This document shows, in pieces, positions 43,243 through 52,382 of a DNA stretch of 64,000 bases (position 1 is its first letter; each line of letters starts with the position of its first letter). This stretch comes from Ilumatobacter sp963746265 (lineage in GTDB: Bacteria > Actinomycetota > Acidimicrobiia > Acidimicrobiales > Ilumatobacteraceae). The translations under genes and the position numbers were made by a program. The DNA lies in contig CAVVAM010000010.1 in NCBI GenBank assembly GCA_963746265.1, forward strand, positions 1 through 64,000. Direction: 5' to 3'. A model generated the notes under the pieces. The model was given only the letters and a program-made list of their open reading frames with translations. It had not been told where the DNA came from and did no database searches.

Positions 43243-45657
43243 TCAGATCTCGCCTCGACGCTCCATCCACATGAAGGTCGCCCAGCCGGGCGCGATGGGG
43301 AGCCAGAACGTCGCGAGTCGGAACGTCAGGACCGACGAGATCGCAACACCGCCGTCGAGACCGAAGCCCGAGAGGGCAGCGATCATCGCTGCCTCCAGCG
43401 GGCCGATGCCTCCAGGCGTCGGAGCGATGTTGGCGATCGCCGCGGCCCCGAGATACGCCGCCCCGACCTCAGCCACGGTCAGCCCGCCGCCGAAGGCTTC
43501 GACGGAGAAGACGAGCGCGAACAGGTAGCTCATGGTGATGAGCGCCGACCCACCGAGCAGCGCAACCACCCGGATGGGGCTTCGGACCACCTGGGCCACG
43601 TAGCCGGCCGCCGTCCGGAGTCCGTCGACGACGGGTCGGAGCACGGTTCGGCGAACCCCCGGGAAGAGCGACGCGATGGCGAGTGCCGCCAGACCGATTC
43701 CCGCCGACAGGAGCAGCGTGCCGACGCTCGGTAGGGAGAGGCCGCCCACGTTCGCCCCACCGGCCCAGGCGAAGAACCCGGCCATCAGCAAGAGGTGCGT
43801 GGCGATGCCGGCGACGGCGTTGAGCGCGACCGATGCGCTCGCCTCGGCTGACGTCAACCCGTTGCGTTGCAGGAAGCGACCGGACAACGCCATCTTGCCG
43901 GCGCTGGCGGGCCCGACGAGTTGTGCGAACGCAGTGGCGACCTGACTGCGCGCCGATGCCGCCACCGGCATCGATTGCGCGACCGAGCCGAGGAACGAGA
44001 TCGTCGCGAACACGAAGTACACCGCTGAAGCGCCGGCCAATGCTGGTAACCATTGCCACCGGGCGTGGCCGAACGCGTCGACCGTGTCATCGAGGTTGCC
44101 GAACTGCGGGAGCAGCGAGTAGAACGCCAGCGCGCCGGCAACGATCATCAACAGCGTCCGAGGTTGTACCCGAGCGAGCCGCTCGAGCGGAACGTCCTCC
44201 GCACCAGTGCGTTCGTGGATCTCCTCGCGGATGCGGTCGAGGAGATGGCGTTCGCTCTTGATCGACTTGCCGAGTGAGCGGCTCAGCGCGAGTGGTTGGA
44301 TCAGCGGAAGCGAGCCGGCCAACGCATCCGGCCCCAGCTCGTCGACCCCGAAGACAACGCTGCGTTCGGGTCCCGTGACGAGACCGACCGACACCAGGAC
44401 CTCGGCGATGTCGCGTGACCGTTCGCGCCGGTCTGCGGCCAACTGGGCCTCGTCGTAGTCGACCAGCCAGACGCGGCCCTCGTCGTCGAGGATCAAGTTG
44501 TCGAGCGTCAGGTGGTGGTGGGCGGTCCGAGTCTCGTGCACCGAGCTGACCGCCCGGAAGACGCCGCGGATCACGTCATCGGTGAACTCGTCGGGGTCGA
44601 GCTCGACCAGCATCCGACCATGGACCCGCTCCTCGACGAGGAAGGCGGCACCTCCTGACGTCACGCCGACCGCGATGACCGCAGGGCTCTGCGTACCGCT
44701 GTCGCGGACCGTCCGCGCGGCGAGGGCTTCATGTTCCACGCGCCGCTTGAGCGTGCTGTACGGCCGACCGACCTCGGACGATCGGAGCCGAATGGCCTGA
44801 GCGAGGCGCGCCAGCAGGTCCCAGTTGCGATCGTCAGGGGTTCGGAGTTTGACCAGGGTCGCGCCCCCGTCCCGTTCGTCGGTCTCGTAGATCGTATGGA
44901 TGCCGGGATGGTCCCGTCGTCGTATCGACGTCGGATCCAAGCCCACCTCCCGCAGGGCGGTCAGCATCTGTTCGGGACTCGGCTCCGGGTTCGGCGAACC
45001 GAAGACGAGGAGGGCGAGCGAACCGACGACGACGCCGAGTGACACGGAGACCCAGACGTCGAGTGGGGGCTGACCGGGACCGAGTATTCGGAGCACGACA
45101 AGCATCGCCACCCACGACCACACGGCCCGCTTCCAGCGTCGCGGCAGGTGGGCGGCCCCCACGCTGGCGCCCGCCGCCGCCGACGCCAGGTACTGGATCG
45201 ACGGAAAATCGGCCGCCACGAGCGTCGGATCGCCGACGGCTCGCTCCGCCAGGGCAGCGCTCACGTCGCGATCGCCGAGCCAGGCGATCAGCAGCGCTGC
45301 GGACAGGCTCGCCACGGTCGATCCCGTCCAGAGCGTCAGCAGCAGCCTCCACCGTCGCTTCCACAGCACCACGCCGACCGCGACGAGGGGCACGAACGTC
45401 GCAATGATCTGGGCGGTGCCGAGCACGGCCTGCTCGACCCGGTTCGGAATCCGATCGACTGCGTCGACGACATCGCGCTCGAGGCCGGAAATGGTCTCCT
45501 CGGCGAACGAGACGGCGAACAAGCCGAACCCGAGGAACGCCAGACCGATCAGCAGCCGCAGCACGTCACCCGCCGCCCACGTCTGGCGCGGCGGCGGCGG
45601 CGGGAACAGCTCGACTGACGGCGCCATGCCGCCGTCGGGGTTTCGGTCAGTGGCCAC
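43243..45657 (-). CDS. Three-part membrane protein: N-terminal helices, kinase-like domain, flippase-like (LPG synthase TM) domain
   Basis: About 804 aa from GTG 45657 (GTG 45711 and ATG 45627 are alternatives; none has a strong ribosome site). Residues about 30-240 hold six helices. Residues about 250-480 are kinase-like: ALAARTVRDSGTQSPAVIAV, then HHHLTLDNLILDDEGRVWLV followed by DYDEAQLA, resembling the HxDxxxxN and DFG-like elements, with His-Leu-Thr for His-Gly-Asp. From about 515 the lysylphosphatidylglycerol-synthase/UPF0104 membrane domain shows SAGKMALSGRFLQRNGLTSA and APTPGGIGPLEAAMIAALS. It has no aminoacyl-transfer domain. Its paralogue is encoded at 49045-51447. The 312 bases upstream hold no gene. 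Confidence 0.82.
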   Translation of the reverse strand: MATDRNPDGGMAPSVELFPPPPPRQTWAAGDVLRLLIGLAFLGFGLFAVSFAEETISGLERDVVDAVDRIPNRVEQAVLGTAQIIATFVPLVAVGVVLWKRRWRLLLTLWTGSTVASLSAALLIAWLGDRDVSAALAERAVGDPTLVAADFPSIQYLASAAAGASVGAAHLPRRWKRAVWSWVAMLVVLRILGPGQPPLDVWVSVSLGVVVGSLALLVFGSPNPEPSPEQMLTALREVGLDPTSIRRRDHPGIHTIYETDERDGGATLVKLRTPDDRNWDLLARLAQAIRLRSSEVGRPYSTLKRRVEHEALAARTVRDSGTQSPAVIAVGVTSGGAAFLVEERVHGRMLVELDPDEFTDDVIRGVFRAVSSVHETRTAHHHLTLDNLILDDEGRVWLVDYDEAQLAADRRERSRDIAEVLVSVGLVTGPERSVVFGVDELGPDALAGSLPLIQPLALSRSLGKSIKSERHLLDRIREEIHERTGAEDVPLERLARVQPRTLLMIVAGALAFYSLLPQFGNLDDTVDAFGHARWQWLPALAGASAVYFVFATISFLGSVAQSMPVAASARSQVATAFAQLVGPASAGKMALSGRFLQRNGLTSAEASASVALNAVAGIATHLLLMAGFFAWAGGANVGGLSLPSVGTLLLSAGIGLAALAIASLFPGVRRTVLRPVVDGLRTAAGYVAQVVRSPIRVVALLGGSALITMSYLFALVFSVEAFGGGLTVAEVGAAYLGAAAIANIAPTPGGIGPLEAAMIAALSGFGLDGGVAISSVLTFRLATFWLPIAPGWATFMWMERRGEI

Positions 45658-45969
45658 CACGAGCAAGCGAGTGTAGGCCAGGGGAATCCGGATGACCGCC
45701 GTCCGGATCACGGCTGTCGAGACCGCGACCCGGACCCGCGTGTTCCCACATGGCCGGACCGATCACTCGAGCGGCCCGGATTCGTCGGCGATCGCCCCTC
45801 GCCGTGCACCGGTCGACCGATCGCCCCGTGCGATGCTGCTGGGATCCCAGCATGGCCGCGACGAGTCGATCACGTCGCTGCGGTGCGCATTCCGGGTCCT
45901 CGTCCCGCCTCCCGACGCTGCCGATGACCGAACGCCCGGGTGGCGGGCCGGTGGACCCTTGGTTCTCGG

Positions 45970-47247
45970 TCAGGCGTCAGGCTGGACGTCCATCACGGCG
46001 AGTAGGACGTGGACGACTCCGTTGTCGGCCGTCACGTCGGCCTCGGCGATCTCCGCGCCGCCGACGGTCACCGGCGGACCGGGATCCACCGGCTGCGGGC
46101 CACCGTTCTCGACCGGCACCTCGGACCGGGCGAGGACGTCGGCGGCCAGCAGGGCCTCATCGAGGTTGGTGTGAGCGAGGAGGAGCGCCTCGACGGTGGC
46201 CGGGTCGCTGACATCGGGAGCGTCGGGCGAGGCGAGAAGATCATCGAACGCTGCGTTGTCCGGCGCGAACAGCGTGATCGTGGCGCTCGCATCGCTCAAG
46301 GCGTCACGGAGTCCGGCGACGTCGATCAGACCGACCAGGGTCGAGAGATCCGAGCGACCCTCGATCACACTCATGACCGACGTCGCAGGGACGGACGGTG
46401 CCGTCGTCGCAGGCGCGGACGTCGGCGGCGCGGTGGTCGGTGCCGGTGCCGTCGTCGGGGCGGTCGTGGCCGGGGCGGTCGTCGCCGGGGCGGTCGTCTC
46501 GGGAACCGTCGTCGGCGGGGCCGTCGTCGGAGCTGTCGTCTCCGTCGTGGTCGTCGTGGCCCCTGGCTCGCCGTTCACCACACCGCACGTCATGACGTCG
46601 GCCGGCAGGAACTCGAAATTCTGGAAGCTGTACGTCGCGATCGACGGCGCCTCCGGATCGTCCGGTGTCTCGATCGAGGTCGTCAGGACGACGAGCGTGG
46701 TCGGCTCGTCGCCACGCCTGAGTGTGCAGTCGAAACTCTCCGCGACGAGGGTCGTGTTGGGCGGTAGCGACTCGGTCATCGTGAGCGTCGACACCCACTC
46801 CTGTGGCTCGTCCACCTCGCTGGTCGGTCCCCAGCGGAACGTCACGGTGCCCGAATCGCTCGACGTGGCCACGGCATCGCCGGGAGCGCTCGCCTCGGGG
46901 CTCACCCAGCGATACGCCTCCGGATCGGTCGTGGCCCGTACCGATCCGACCATCTCGACCCGGAGCGGATCGCCAGCGTCGTCGACGCGGTCGATGGTGA
47001 CCGTGCTGTAGTCGGCCGCGCTGTCGTCACCGCCGAGCGCGAGGACGATGCCCAACACGATCGCGAGCAGGAGCACCGCGGCGATGATCCAGGTGATGGG
47101 CCGCTTGTACCACGGCGTCGAGCCCGCTTGCTCGGCGGGCTCGAGCGTGGTGGCCGTAGGAACGGCGGCCGCGGGATCGGTGGCCGTGGGATCGGAAGCC
47201 GCCGGATCGGAAGCCGTATTCGAGTCGGTGGGCCCGTTGTTGGTCAT
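45970..47247 (-). CDS. Membrane-anchored FAS1 (fasciclin) domain protein
   Basis: 425-aa protein. A Thr/Ala/Pro-rich cytoplasmic head leads to one helix (ITWIIAAVLLLAIVLGIVLA, about 51-70). A beta-rich domain follows (YSTVTIDRVDDAGDPLRVEM to FLPADVMTCGVVNG), then a TTAP-rich spacer of about 60 residues. The C-terminus is a FAS1 domain with TSVMSVIEGRSDLSTLVGLI, ITLFAPDNAAFDDLLA and GVVHVLLAVMDVQ. FAS1 domains mediate adhesion. The ATG is at 47247. It sits within an envelope gene cluster on the same strand. Confidence 0.87.
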   Translation of the reverse strand: MTNNGPTDSNTASDPAASDPTATDPAAAVPTATTLEPAEQAGSTPWYKRPITWIIAAVLLLAIVLGIVLALGGDDSAADYSTVTIDRVDDAGDPLRVEMVGSVRATTDPEAYRWVSPEASAPGDAVATSSDSGTVTFRWGPTSEVDEPQEWVSTLTMTESLPPNTTLVAESFDCTLRRGDEPTTLVVLTTSIETPDDPEAPSIATYSFQNFEFLPADVMTCGVVNGEPGATTTTTETTAPTTAPPTTVPETTAPATTAPATTAPTTAPAPTTAPPTSAPATTAPSVPATSVMSVIEGRSDLSTLVGLIDVAGLRDALSDASATITLFAPDNAAFDDLLASPDAPDVSDPATVEALLLAHTNLDEALLAADVLARSEVPVENGGPQPVDPGPPVTVGGAEIAEADVTADNGVVHVLLAVMDVQPDA

Positions 47248-47343
47248 GTCGTGTCCTCATGTGGGGGGGTCGGCGCCATGTCGGACGCCCGGTCGATCGA
47301 TCGGAGCCGTGCCGGTCGTCACGACGTCGCGCGATGATGTACG

Positions 47344-47985
47344 TCAGGTGGTCGGAGGCGGAGCCGACGGTGGAGCCGACGGTGGTGGCGTCGGTGGAGC
47401 CGACGGTGGTGGCGTCGGCTGCGGCGGGCCCGGCGTCGGGGCGCCGGCCGTCGGCGGGACGCCGTAGGCCATCGAAGGCTGCTGCGCAGCCGCGTACTGT
47501 CGCTGCCGGTCGGCGATCTGCTGGCGTCGGTACTCCTCGTCTTCTCGATCGAGCCGGTCGACGCGACCGTGCAACCACTGGAGCAACGCCTGGACAGCGA
47601 TCAGGATGATGCCGTAGACGATCATCGCGAACAGCACCGACGTCTCGACGACCGCCGCGACGTCGCCCGACGTCGTGCCGATCTCGATGGGCTCGAAGAT
47701 GCCGCGGAACGGCTTCATGGCGCTGTCGAGGTTGCGGTAGGCCCACTGCACGAACGACGACGACGGGTTGGCACCGCCCAGGAGCAGCAGGAAGCCGAGC
47801 AGCAAGATGATCTCGACGATGAGGATGTACGCGTTCAGCAGCCAGGTGAGCGCCCGAGCGACCCACAACGTCGCTCGTCGCAACGGGTGCCGGGTCGACT
47901 CGTCGATCGGTTCGAGCTGTGTCGCCGACGGTGGTGGCGTCGTCGACGGTGGTGGCGTCGTCGACGGCATCGATTGATGCGTCAT
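47344..47985 (-). CDS. YggT-like membrane protein with Pro-rich tails
   Basis: 213-aa protein. Residues about 35-140 have three helices with YILIVEIILLLGFLLLLGGA and the conserved NLDSAMKPFRGIFEPIEIG, then VLFAMIVYGIILIAVQALLQ. Both ends are Pro-rich. The same core, with ERTMQPFRGLFTAIEFG, is found in the protein encoded at 48516-48986, so they are paralogues; the pattern fits the YggT family, whose members are linked to cell envelope and division-site functions. ATG 47985 overlaps the stop of the SHOCT gene (ATGA). Confidence 0.78.
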   Translation of the reverse strand: MTHQSMPSTTPPPSTTPPPSATQLEPIDESTRHPLRRATLWVARALTWLLNAYILIVEIILLLGFLLLLGGANPSSSFVQWAYRNLDSAMKPFRGIFEPIEIGTTSGDVAAVVETSVLFAMIVYGIILIAVQALLQWLHGRVDRLDREDEEYRRQQIADRQRQYAAAQQPSMAYGVPPTAGAPTPGPPQPTPPPSAPPTPPPSAPPSAPPPTT

Positions 47986-48368
47986 CAGGCCAGGATCCGA
48001 GCCTTCAGGGCGGCGTACTCGTCATCGGTGAGCTTGCCCTCGGCGTGCAGCTTGCTCGCCTTCTCGAGCTCGGAGGCCGCGCCGCCGCCCGCAACGTCCC
48101 GGACATACGAATCGAACGATGCCTGCGCCGCTGCTTGCTGGTCGAGCGAGCGCCGCGCCATTCCCGGGCCGCGGGCGATCACGTAGATCAGCAGACCGAG
48201 CAGCGGCAGGAAGATCAGCAGGATGATCCAACCCGCCTTGGCCCAACCACTGAGCTCGTGATCGCGGAAGAGGTCGACGACGACCGAGAAGAAGATGAAC
48301 AGCAGGTTGATCCACAAGAACGCGATGAACACGATCCAGAATGCATCCCAGAACGAGAATGCCAGCAT
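47985..48368 (-). CDS. PLDc_N/SHOCT-domain membrane protein
   Basis: 127-aa protein. Two helices (FWDAFWIVFIAFLWINLLFI and AGWIILLIFLPLLGLLIYVI) form a phospholipase-D nuclease N-terminal (PLDc_N) type hairpin. The last 30 residues are a SHOCT domain (LEKASKLHAEGKLTDDEYAA then LKARILA). SHOCT is a short oligomerisation module. ATG at 48366-48368 follows AGGAGGACCCA. Located between two YggT-like paralogues. Confidence 0.87.
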   Translation of the reverse strand: MLAFSFWDAFWIVFIAFLWINLLFIFFSVVVDLFRDHELSGWAKAGWIILLIFLPLLGLLIYVIARGPGMARRSLDQQAAAQASFDSYVRDVAGGGAASELEKASKLHAEGKLTDDEYAALKARILA

Positions 48369-48515
48369 TGGGTCCTCCTCTACCGAATGGTCGAAAGTGT
48401 CAGTGTCAGTGTCGTGACGAGATGGTCGCTCTCCGGCGGGGAGCCATCTGACGTCGCCGTCAGATCGTAGCCGACCGCGTTCAGCGAACGTGCGACCACT
48501 CAACTGGATTGCTGA

Positions 48516-48986
48516 TCATCCGATGCCCGCACCCGCGTCGTCGTTGTCCCCGGTTCGGCCGGGCCGTGGACGCCCGAGCCATTCGGCCAGGTCGTTCGCC
48601 GCCAGGGCGACGATCCCGTAGGCGATCATCGCGAACACGATCGACCCCTCGATCGTCGGCTGCACGTCGTCCGACGAACCGGTGCCGAACTCGATCGCGG
48701 TGAACAGACCGCGGAACGGCTGCATCGTCCGTTCGACGACTCGATACACCAGATCGACGAACCACGTCGACGGATCGATACCGACGAGCACGCAGACGAA
48801 CCCGACCGCCAACACGACCTCCAGCAGCATCACGTAGAAGAAGATCACCGTGGCGATCAGCCGGAAGGCACGTCGCAGGGGATGTGGCGCTGTCTGATGC
48901 GGCTCGGTCGACTCCGCCACGGCGGCACCACCGGCACCCTCGTGACGCGACGCCCGAATCGAGTCGGCGGAGCGCTCCTCAGACAT
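48516..48986 (-). CDS. YggT-like membrane protein
   Basis: 156-aa paralogue of the protein encoded at 47344-47985. Shared core: HPLRRAFRLIATVIFFYVML, LVYRVVERTMQPFRGLFTAI, then EGSIVFAMIAYGIVALAAND. The N-terminal 40 residues are polar. The gene is 147 bases upstream of the SHOCT gene and on the same strand, so the three may be one transcription unit. Confidence 0.75.
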   Translation of the reverse strand: MSEERSADSIRASRHEGAGGAAVAESTEPHQTAPHPLRRAFRLIATVIFFYVMLLEVVLAVGFVCVLVGIDPSTWFVDLVYRVVERTMQPFRGLFTAIEFGTGSSDDVQPTIEGSIVFAMIAYGIVALAANDLAEWLGRPRPGRTGDNDDAGAGIG

Positions 48987-49044
48987 CGGCCACCACGAGT
49001 CGGCATCCTAATTCGCCCAGCGGTCGGCCTCGGCAGGTGCCGAA

Positions 49045-51447
49045 TCAGAGATAGTCGCGAGCCGACAACCAGCGTGAGCTCCACCAGCCGAAGACCGGTG
49101 GGAGATAGGAGGTGACGATGCGATGCGAAAGGGCAGCGGGGAACGCGGCCGACTCGGGCACCCCCACGGCGATCAGACCCGCCGTGAGTGCGGCCTCGCC
49201 GACGCCGATGCCGCCGGGCACGGGGACGAGGCCGATGAACAGCGAGACCGCACTGTTGACGAAGACCGCTTCGCCGAAGCTGATCGACTGTCCGAACGCC
49301 GCACTCGAAGCGGCCAGCGTGAGGGCGAAGAGGATCTTCTGCATGAGCGTCCCGCCGATCACCTGGAGCAGACGCTGAGGATCGGTCAGGCTGTCCTTGA
49401 TCGCGCCGAAGCCCACCCGCACCTGGGGCAGCATCCGATCGCGCAGCTTGGGAACCGCTGCAACGACCACGATCGCGATGATGGCGACCACGACGATGAA
49501 CAGGAGCAGGTCGACGAAGTCCCCGAGTTGCAGTTCGTCGGTCTGGATCACCTCCCCGATGAACCTCGCCGACAAGAGCAGCAGGATCACGTCGAAGGCC
49601 TTGGAGACGATCGTCAACAACGGGCCCTGTGCCACCGCCGCGGCCGCAGGAACGCCGAGCTTCTGCTGATACCGAATGTTCATCGCGATCGCGCCCGCGT
49701 CGGAGGGAACGGCCAGCGAGATGAACGACAGCGCGTATCGGAACATCATGGTCGGCCCGAACGGCACCCGGAAGCCGACGACGCCGACCATCGAGAGGTA
49801 CTCGCCGACGTTCGTCAACTGCGCGAGCACGAGGGCGACGACGATCCATGCCCAGTTCGCGCTCGACATCTCCTCGGCGATCGTGTCGAGCCCGATATCG
49901 GTCAAGGAGGAGATGAGGCTCGACGCGGCGAACAGGGTGAGCGCCGCCATGGCGACGGAGCCCCACGAGACACGTTGCAGTTTCGTCAGCTCCGGCGCGG
50001 AGGTGCCGAGCGCCTCGGCGACCTCCTTGCGCAGCCCGCTGATCTTGATGTCGGCCGCCCTGGCGTCGTGTTGGAGCTCACGCGGGAGTGCGGCCGTCTG
50101 GAGTTGGCTCAGCACGCTCAGCAGTCGCTCGTCACCGAGGTGTCGACGCGCGGCATCGATGGCACGTTCGCTCCCGACCGAGATCGCCGTCACGGCCAGT
50201 AGCTGGGCCGCGTCGGCCATCCTGCCGTCGTCGTCGGCGAGGATCCGAGCAGCCGCCAGATCGACGAGCAGTACCTGGTCGTCACCGATGACGATGCGCT
50301 GGCGATCGATCTCACCATGGGTGACACCCACAGCGTGGAGTTCGGCCAGCGTCGCCCAGATGCGATCCAGCAGCTCATCGTCGACCTCGTCGGCGTCGAG
50401 CTCCGAGAGCCGAGCACCGTCGACCCAGTCCATGATCATGACGGTGTCGTCGGTCGAGGCGCGACTCCAGGCGACCAGACGGGGCGTCGGCGCACCGGCC
50501 CGCTCGCATGCCAGCATGAGCAGACTTTCGTGCTCGGCCAGCTGTTGGCTGGTCGCCAGGACCGATCGATCGCTGTCGCGATACCAGATGGATCGCCAGA
50601 GCCGCGCCGCCCGTGCGGCATCGGCGGCGTCGCGCCCGTACACCTTGACGAGTGCATGCTCACCGTCTGCGAGCCGCGCCTTCACCAGCGAGGCTCCGAC
50701 GGGCTGCACGGGAAGGAACTCGACCTCGTCGACGTCGAGACCTGCCTCGCGCAGTGCTGCGACGATTCTCGGCCCACCCGGAATCCCGAGACCCGAACCG
50801 AACACCAGCTGGATCGTGGCCGCTGCGAACGCCCCCGCTGCCAGGCCTCCGATGACTGCCGACACCGTGCCGTAGGTCAGGACGATCGCGCTGGCCGACG
50901 TGGCGATCACGAGTCGCCGCCCGACGCTGCGCATCGGGACCGACAGGTACGGCGAGGCCACCCGCACAGCGGCGACCATCATCGCAAGCCGTGCCACGGG
51001 GAACGACGGCGTTCCTGTCTGCTCGTGGAACTCGGGGATCAAGTCGGGGAACTCCGGTCCGGCCAGGTATGCGGCCAGCACAATGCCGGCGAAGACGAGG
51101 AGTTCGGCGAGCACCATGTCGCGCGCGATCGCCGTCCGCCCTCGGCCGAACACGGCGATGCCGACGATCAACGCCAGCACGTAGAACGACCCGAGGAGGA
51201 AGACGATCGTGGCGATGCCGCTCAGCCACCCGGGCACGCCGGCGGAGAAGAAGTCGAGTAGACGTGAATCGAAGTCGCTCGGGCCACGATGGGCCCAGCC
51301 GCTCAGCACGATCACGGCCAGCGAGGCGACGAGGATGGCCACGTCGACGGGGCGGCGGGCGCGCGGGTCGTCGGCGGGGGCAGCGAAGAACACGTTCCGA
51401 GTCGTGCCCTCAGAGGGCAGCGGGTCCATGGTGTCGGTCGTCGTCAT
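49045..51447 (-). CDS. Three-part membrane protein: N-terminal helices, kinase-like domain, flippase-like domain (paralogue)
   Basis: 800-aa protein from ATG 51447 with the same domain order as the protein encoded at 43243-45657. Residues about 35-235 are helices (PVDVAILVASLAVIVLSGWA). Residues about 250-470 are kinase-like: GASLVKARLADGEHALVKVY, MIMDWVDGARLSELDADEVD, LAELHAVGVTHGEIDRQRIV then LLVDLAAARILADDD, where HGEI and VDLAAA stand for HGDL and DFG. From about 490 the LPG-synthase-type membrane domain ends with LVPVPGGIGVGEAALTAGLI. The lost catalytic Asp in HGEI suggests weak or absent phosphotransfer. Confidence 0.83.
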   Translation of the reverse strand: MTTTDTMDPLPSEGTTRNVFFAAPADDPRARRPVDVAILVASLAVIVLSGWAHRGPSDFDSRLLDFFSAGVPGWLSGIATIVFLLGSFYVLALIVGIAVFGRGRTAIARDMVLAELLVFAGIVLAAYLAGPEFPDLIPEFHEQTGTPSFPVARLAMMVAAVRVASPYLSVPMRSVGRRLVIATSASAIVLTYGTVSAVIGGLAAGAFAAATIQLVFGSGLGIPGGPRIVAALREAGLDVDEVEFLPVQPVGASLVKARLADGEHALVKVYGRDAADAARAARLWRSIWYRDSDRSVLATSQQLAEHESLLMLACERAGAPTPRLVAWSRASTDDTVMIMDWVDGARLSELDADEVDDELLDRIWATLAELHAVGVTHGEIDRQRIVIGDDQVLLVDLAAARILADDDGRMADAAQLLAVTAISVGSERAIDAARRHLGDERLLSVLSQLQTAALPRELQHDARAADIKISGLRKEVAEALGTSAPELTKLQRVSWGSVAMAALTLFAASSLISSLTDIGLDTIAEEMSSANWAWIVVALVLAQLTNVGEYLSMVGVVGFRVPFGPTMMFRYALSFISLAVPSDAGAIAMNIRYQQKLGVPAAAAVAQGPLLTIVSKAFDVILLLLSARFIGEVIQTDELQLGDFVDLLLFIVVVAIIAIVVVAAVPKLRDRMLPQVRVGFGAIKDSLTDPQRLLQVIGGTLMQKILFALTLAASSAAFGQSISFGEAVFVNSAVSLFIGLVPVPGGIGVGEAALTAGLIAVGVPESAAFPAALSHRIVTSYLPPVFGWWSSRWLSARDYL

Positions 51448-51625
51448 CGAGCGTTCTCCCACCGCGCGCGACGATCACCGAGTGCGGTCGGTGCAGGAAA
51501 ACTACACGTGCGGCGGCAGACAACTCACGTTTTCGACTCGACCGCGGCGCAGGATCCGAGGCGTCCGAAACGGCCTGCCGAATCCGGTTCGGCGGACGAG
51601 CCCGCCCAGGACGGGCGTTCGCCAC

Positions 51626-51895
51626 CTACCGACTGCTGGTCGCGCCCGATCGCCCGAAACGGATCCACAACGCGCTCACGATCAACGCGCCGATGATCGA
51701 CCCGATGATGCCGCTCGGACGCAAATCGATGCCGTCGCCGGCGAGCAGACTGAACAGCAGCCCACCGACGAATGATCCACCGATGCCCGCGATCAGCGCC
51801 ATGCCCCAGTCGATGCCCTGGCCTTTGCGGCCGAGCAACATCTGAGCGATGGCACCGGTCATCATTCCGAACAGGAGGATCCCAAGAATCAGCAC
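51626..51895 (-). CDS. GlsB/YeaQ/YmgE family membrane protein
   Basis: 89-aa protein with three short glycine-rich helices: ILLFGMMTGAIAQMLLG, ALIAGIGGSFVGGLLFSLLA and GIIGSIIGALIVSALWIRFG. The 'G..IG.liGG' pattern is the transglycosylase-associated (YeaQ/YmgE) family signature, often stress-induced; function unknown. GTG start at 51895. Confidence 0.9.
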   Translation of the reverse strand: MLILGILLFGMMTGAIAQMLLGRKGQGIDWGMALIAGIGGSFVGGLLFSLLAGDGIDLRPSGIIGSIIGALIVSALWIRFGRSGATSSR

Positions 51896-52020
51896 GGGAG
51901 CACGCTAACGCGATCGCTGACACGCCGGACAAGCCGGCCGCTGGACGACTCTGCCGTGGAGCGCTGCACCATGGACCTCCTTCGTTCGGGACGCCTCCGC
52001 TCGGGCGGCTCCCGCGATCG

Positions 52021-52254
52021 TCACACGTCGGCCGTCTGGGCAGCCTCGTCGGCGGCCGACCGGGCCGTCTCCGCTGCGGTCTCGCCCACATCGGCAGCGG
52101 TCTCCTCGGCAGCGGCATCGGATGACCCGCGCTTGATGCGCTGAACGCCGCCCTTCGCTGCCTCGGTCACCTTCGCAGCGTCGTCCTTCACGCTCTTGCG
52201 GCGCCAGACAGCGACTCCGCCGAGCACGGCACCCAGGACCAACAACAGCCTCAT
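52021..52254 (-). CDS. Small membrane-anchored Ala-rich protein, hypothetical
   Basis: 77-aa protein with an N-terminal helix (MRLLLVLGAVLGGVAVW) and a long Ala/Glu/Thr-rich amphipathic helix (AAAEETAADVGETAAETARS). The latter resembles LEA-like or YtxH-like segments. The ATG follows AGAGGAGATCTGATC. Could be a stress-related envelope protein, in line with the YeaQ-like neighbour. Confidence 0.65.
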   Translation of the reverse strand: MRLLLVLGAVLGGVAVWRRKSVKDDAAKVTEAAKGGVQRIKRGSSDAAAEETAADVGETAAETARSAADEAAQTADV

Positions 52255-52382
52255 GATCAGATCTCCTCTTCGAGCCGGACTCGGTCGTCCGAAATGTCAC
52301 TCGCGGCGAAGAGGATCGCAGGTCCGGTCACAGGACGCAACATCGCCCCACCAGGATCCCGGCCGATCGACGGAGCGTTCGG

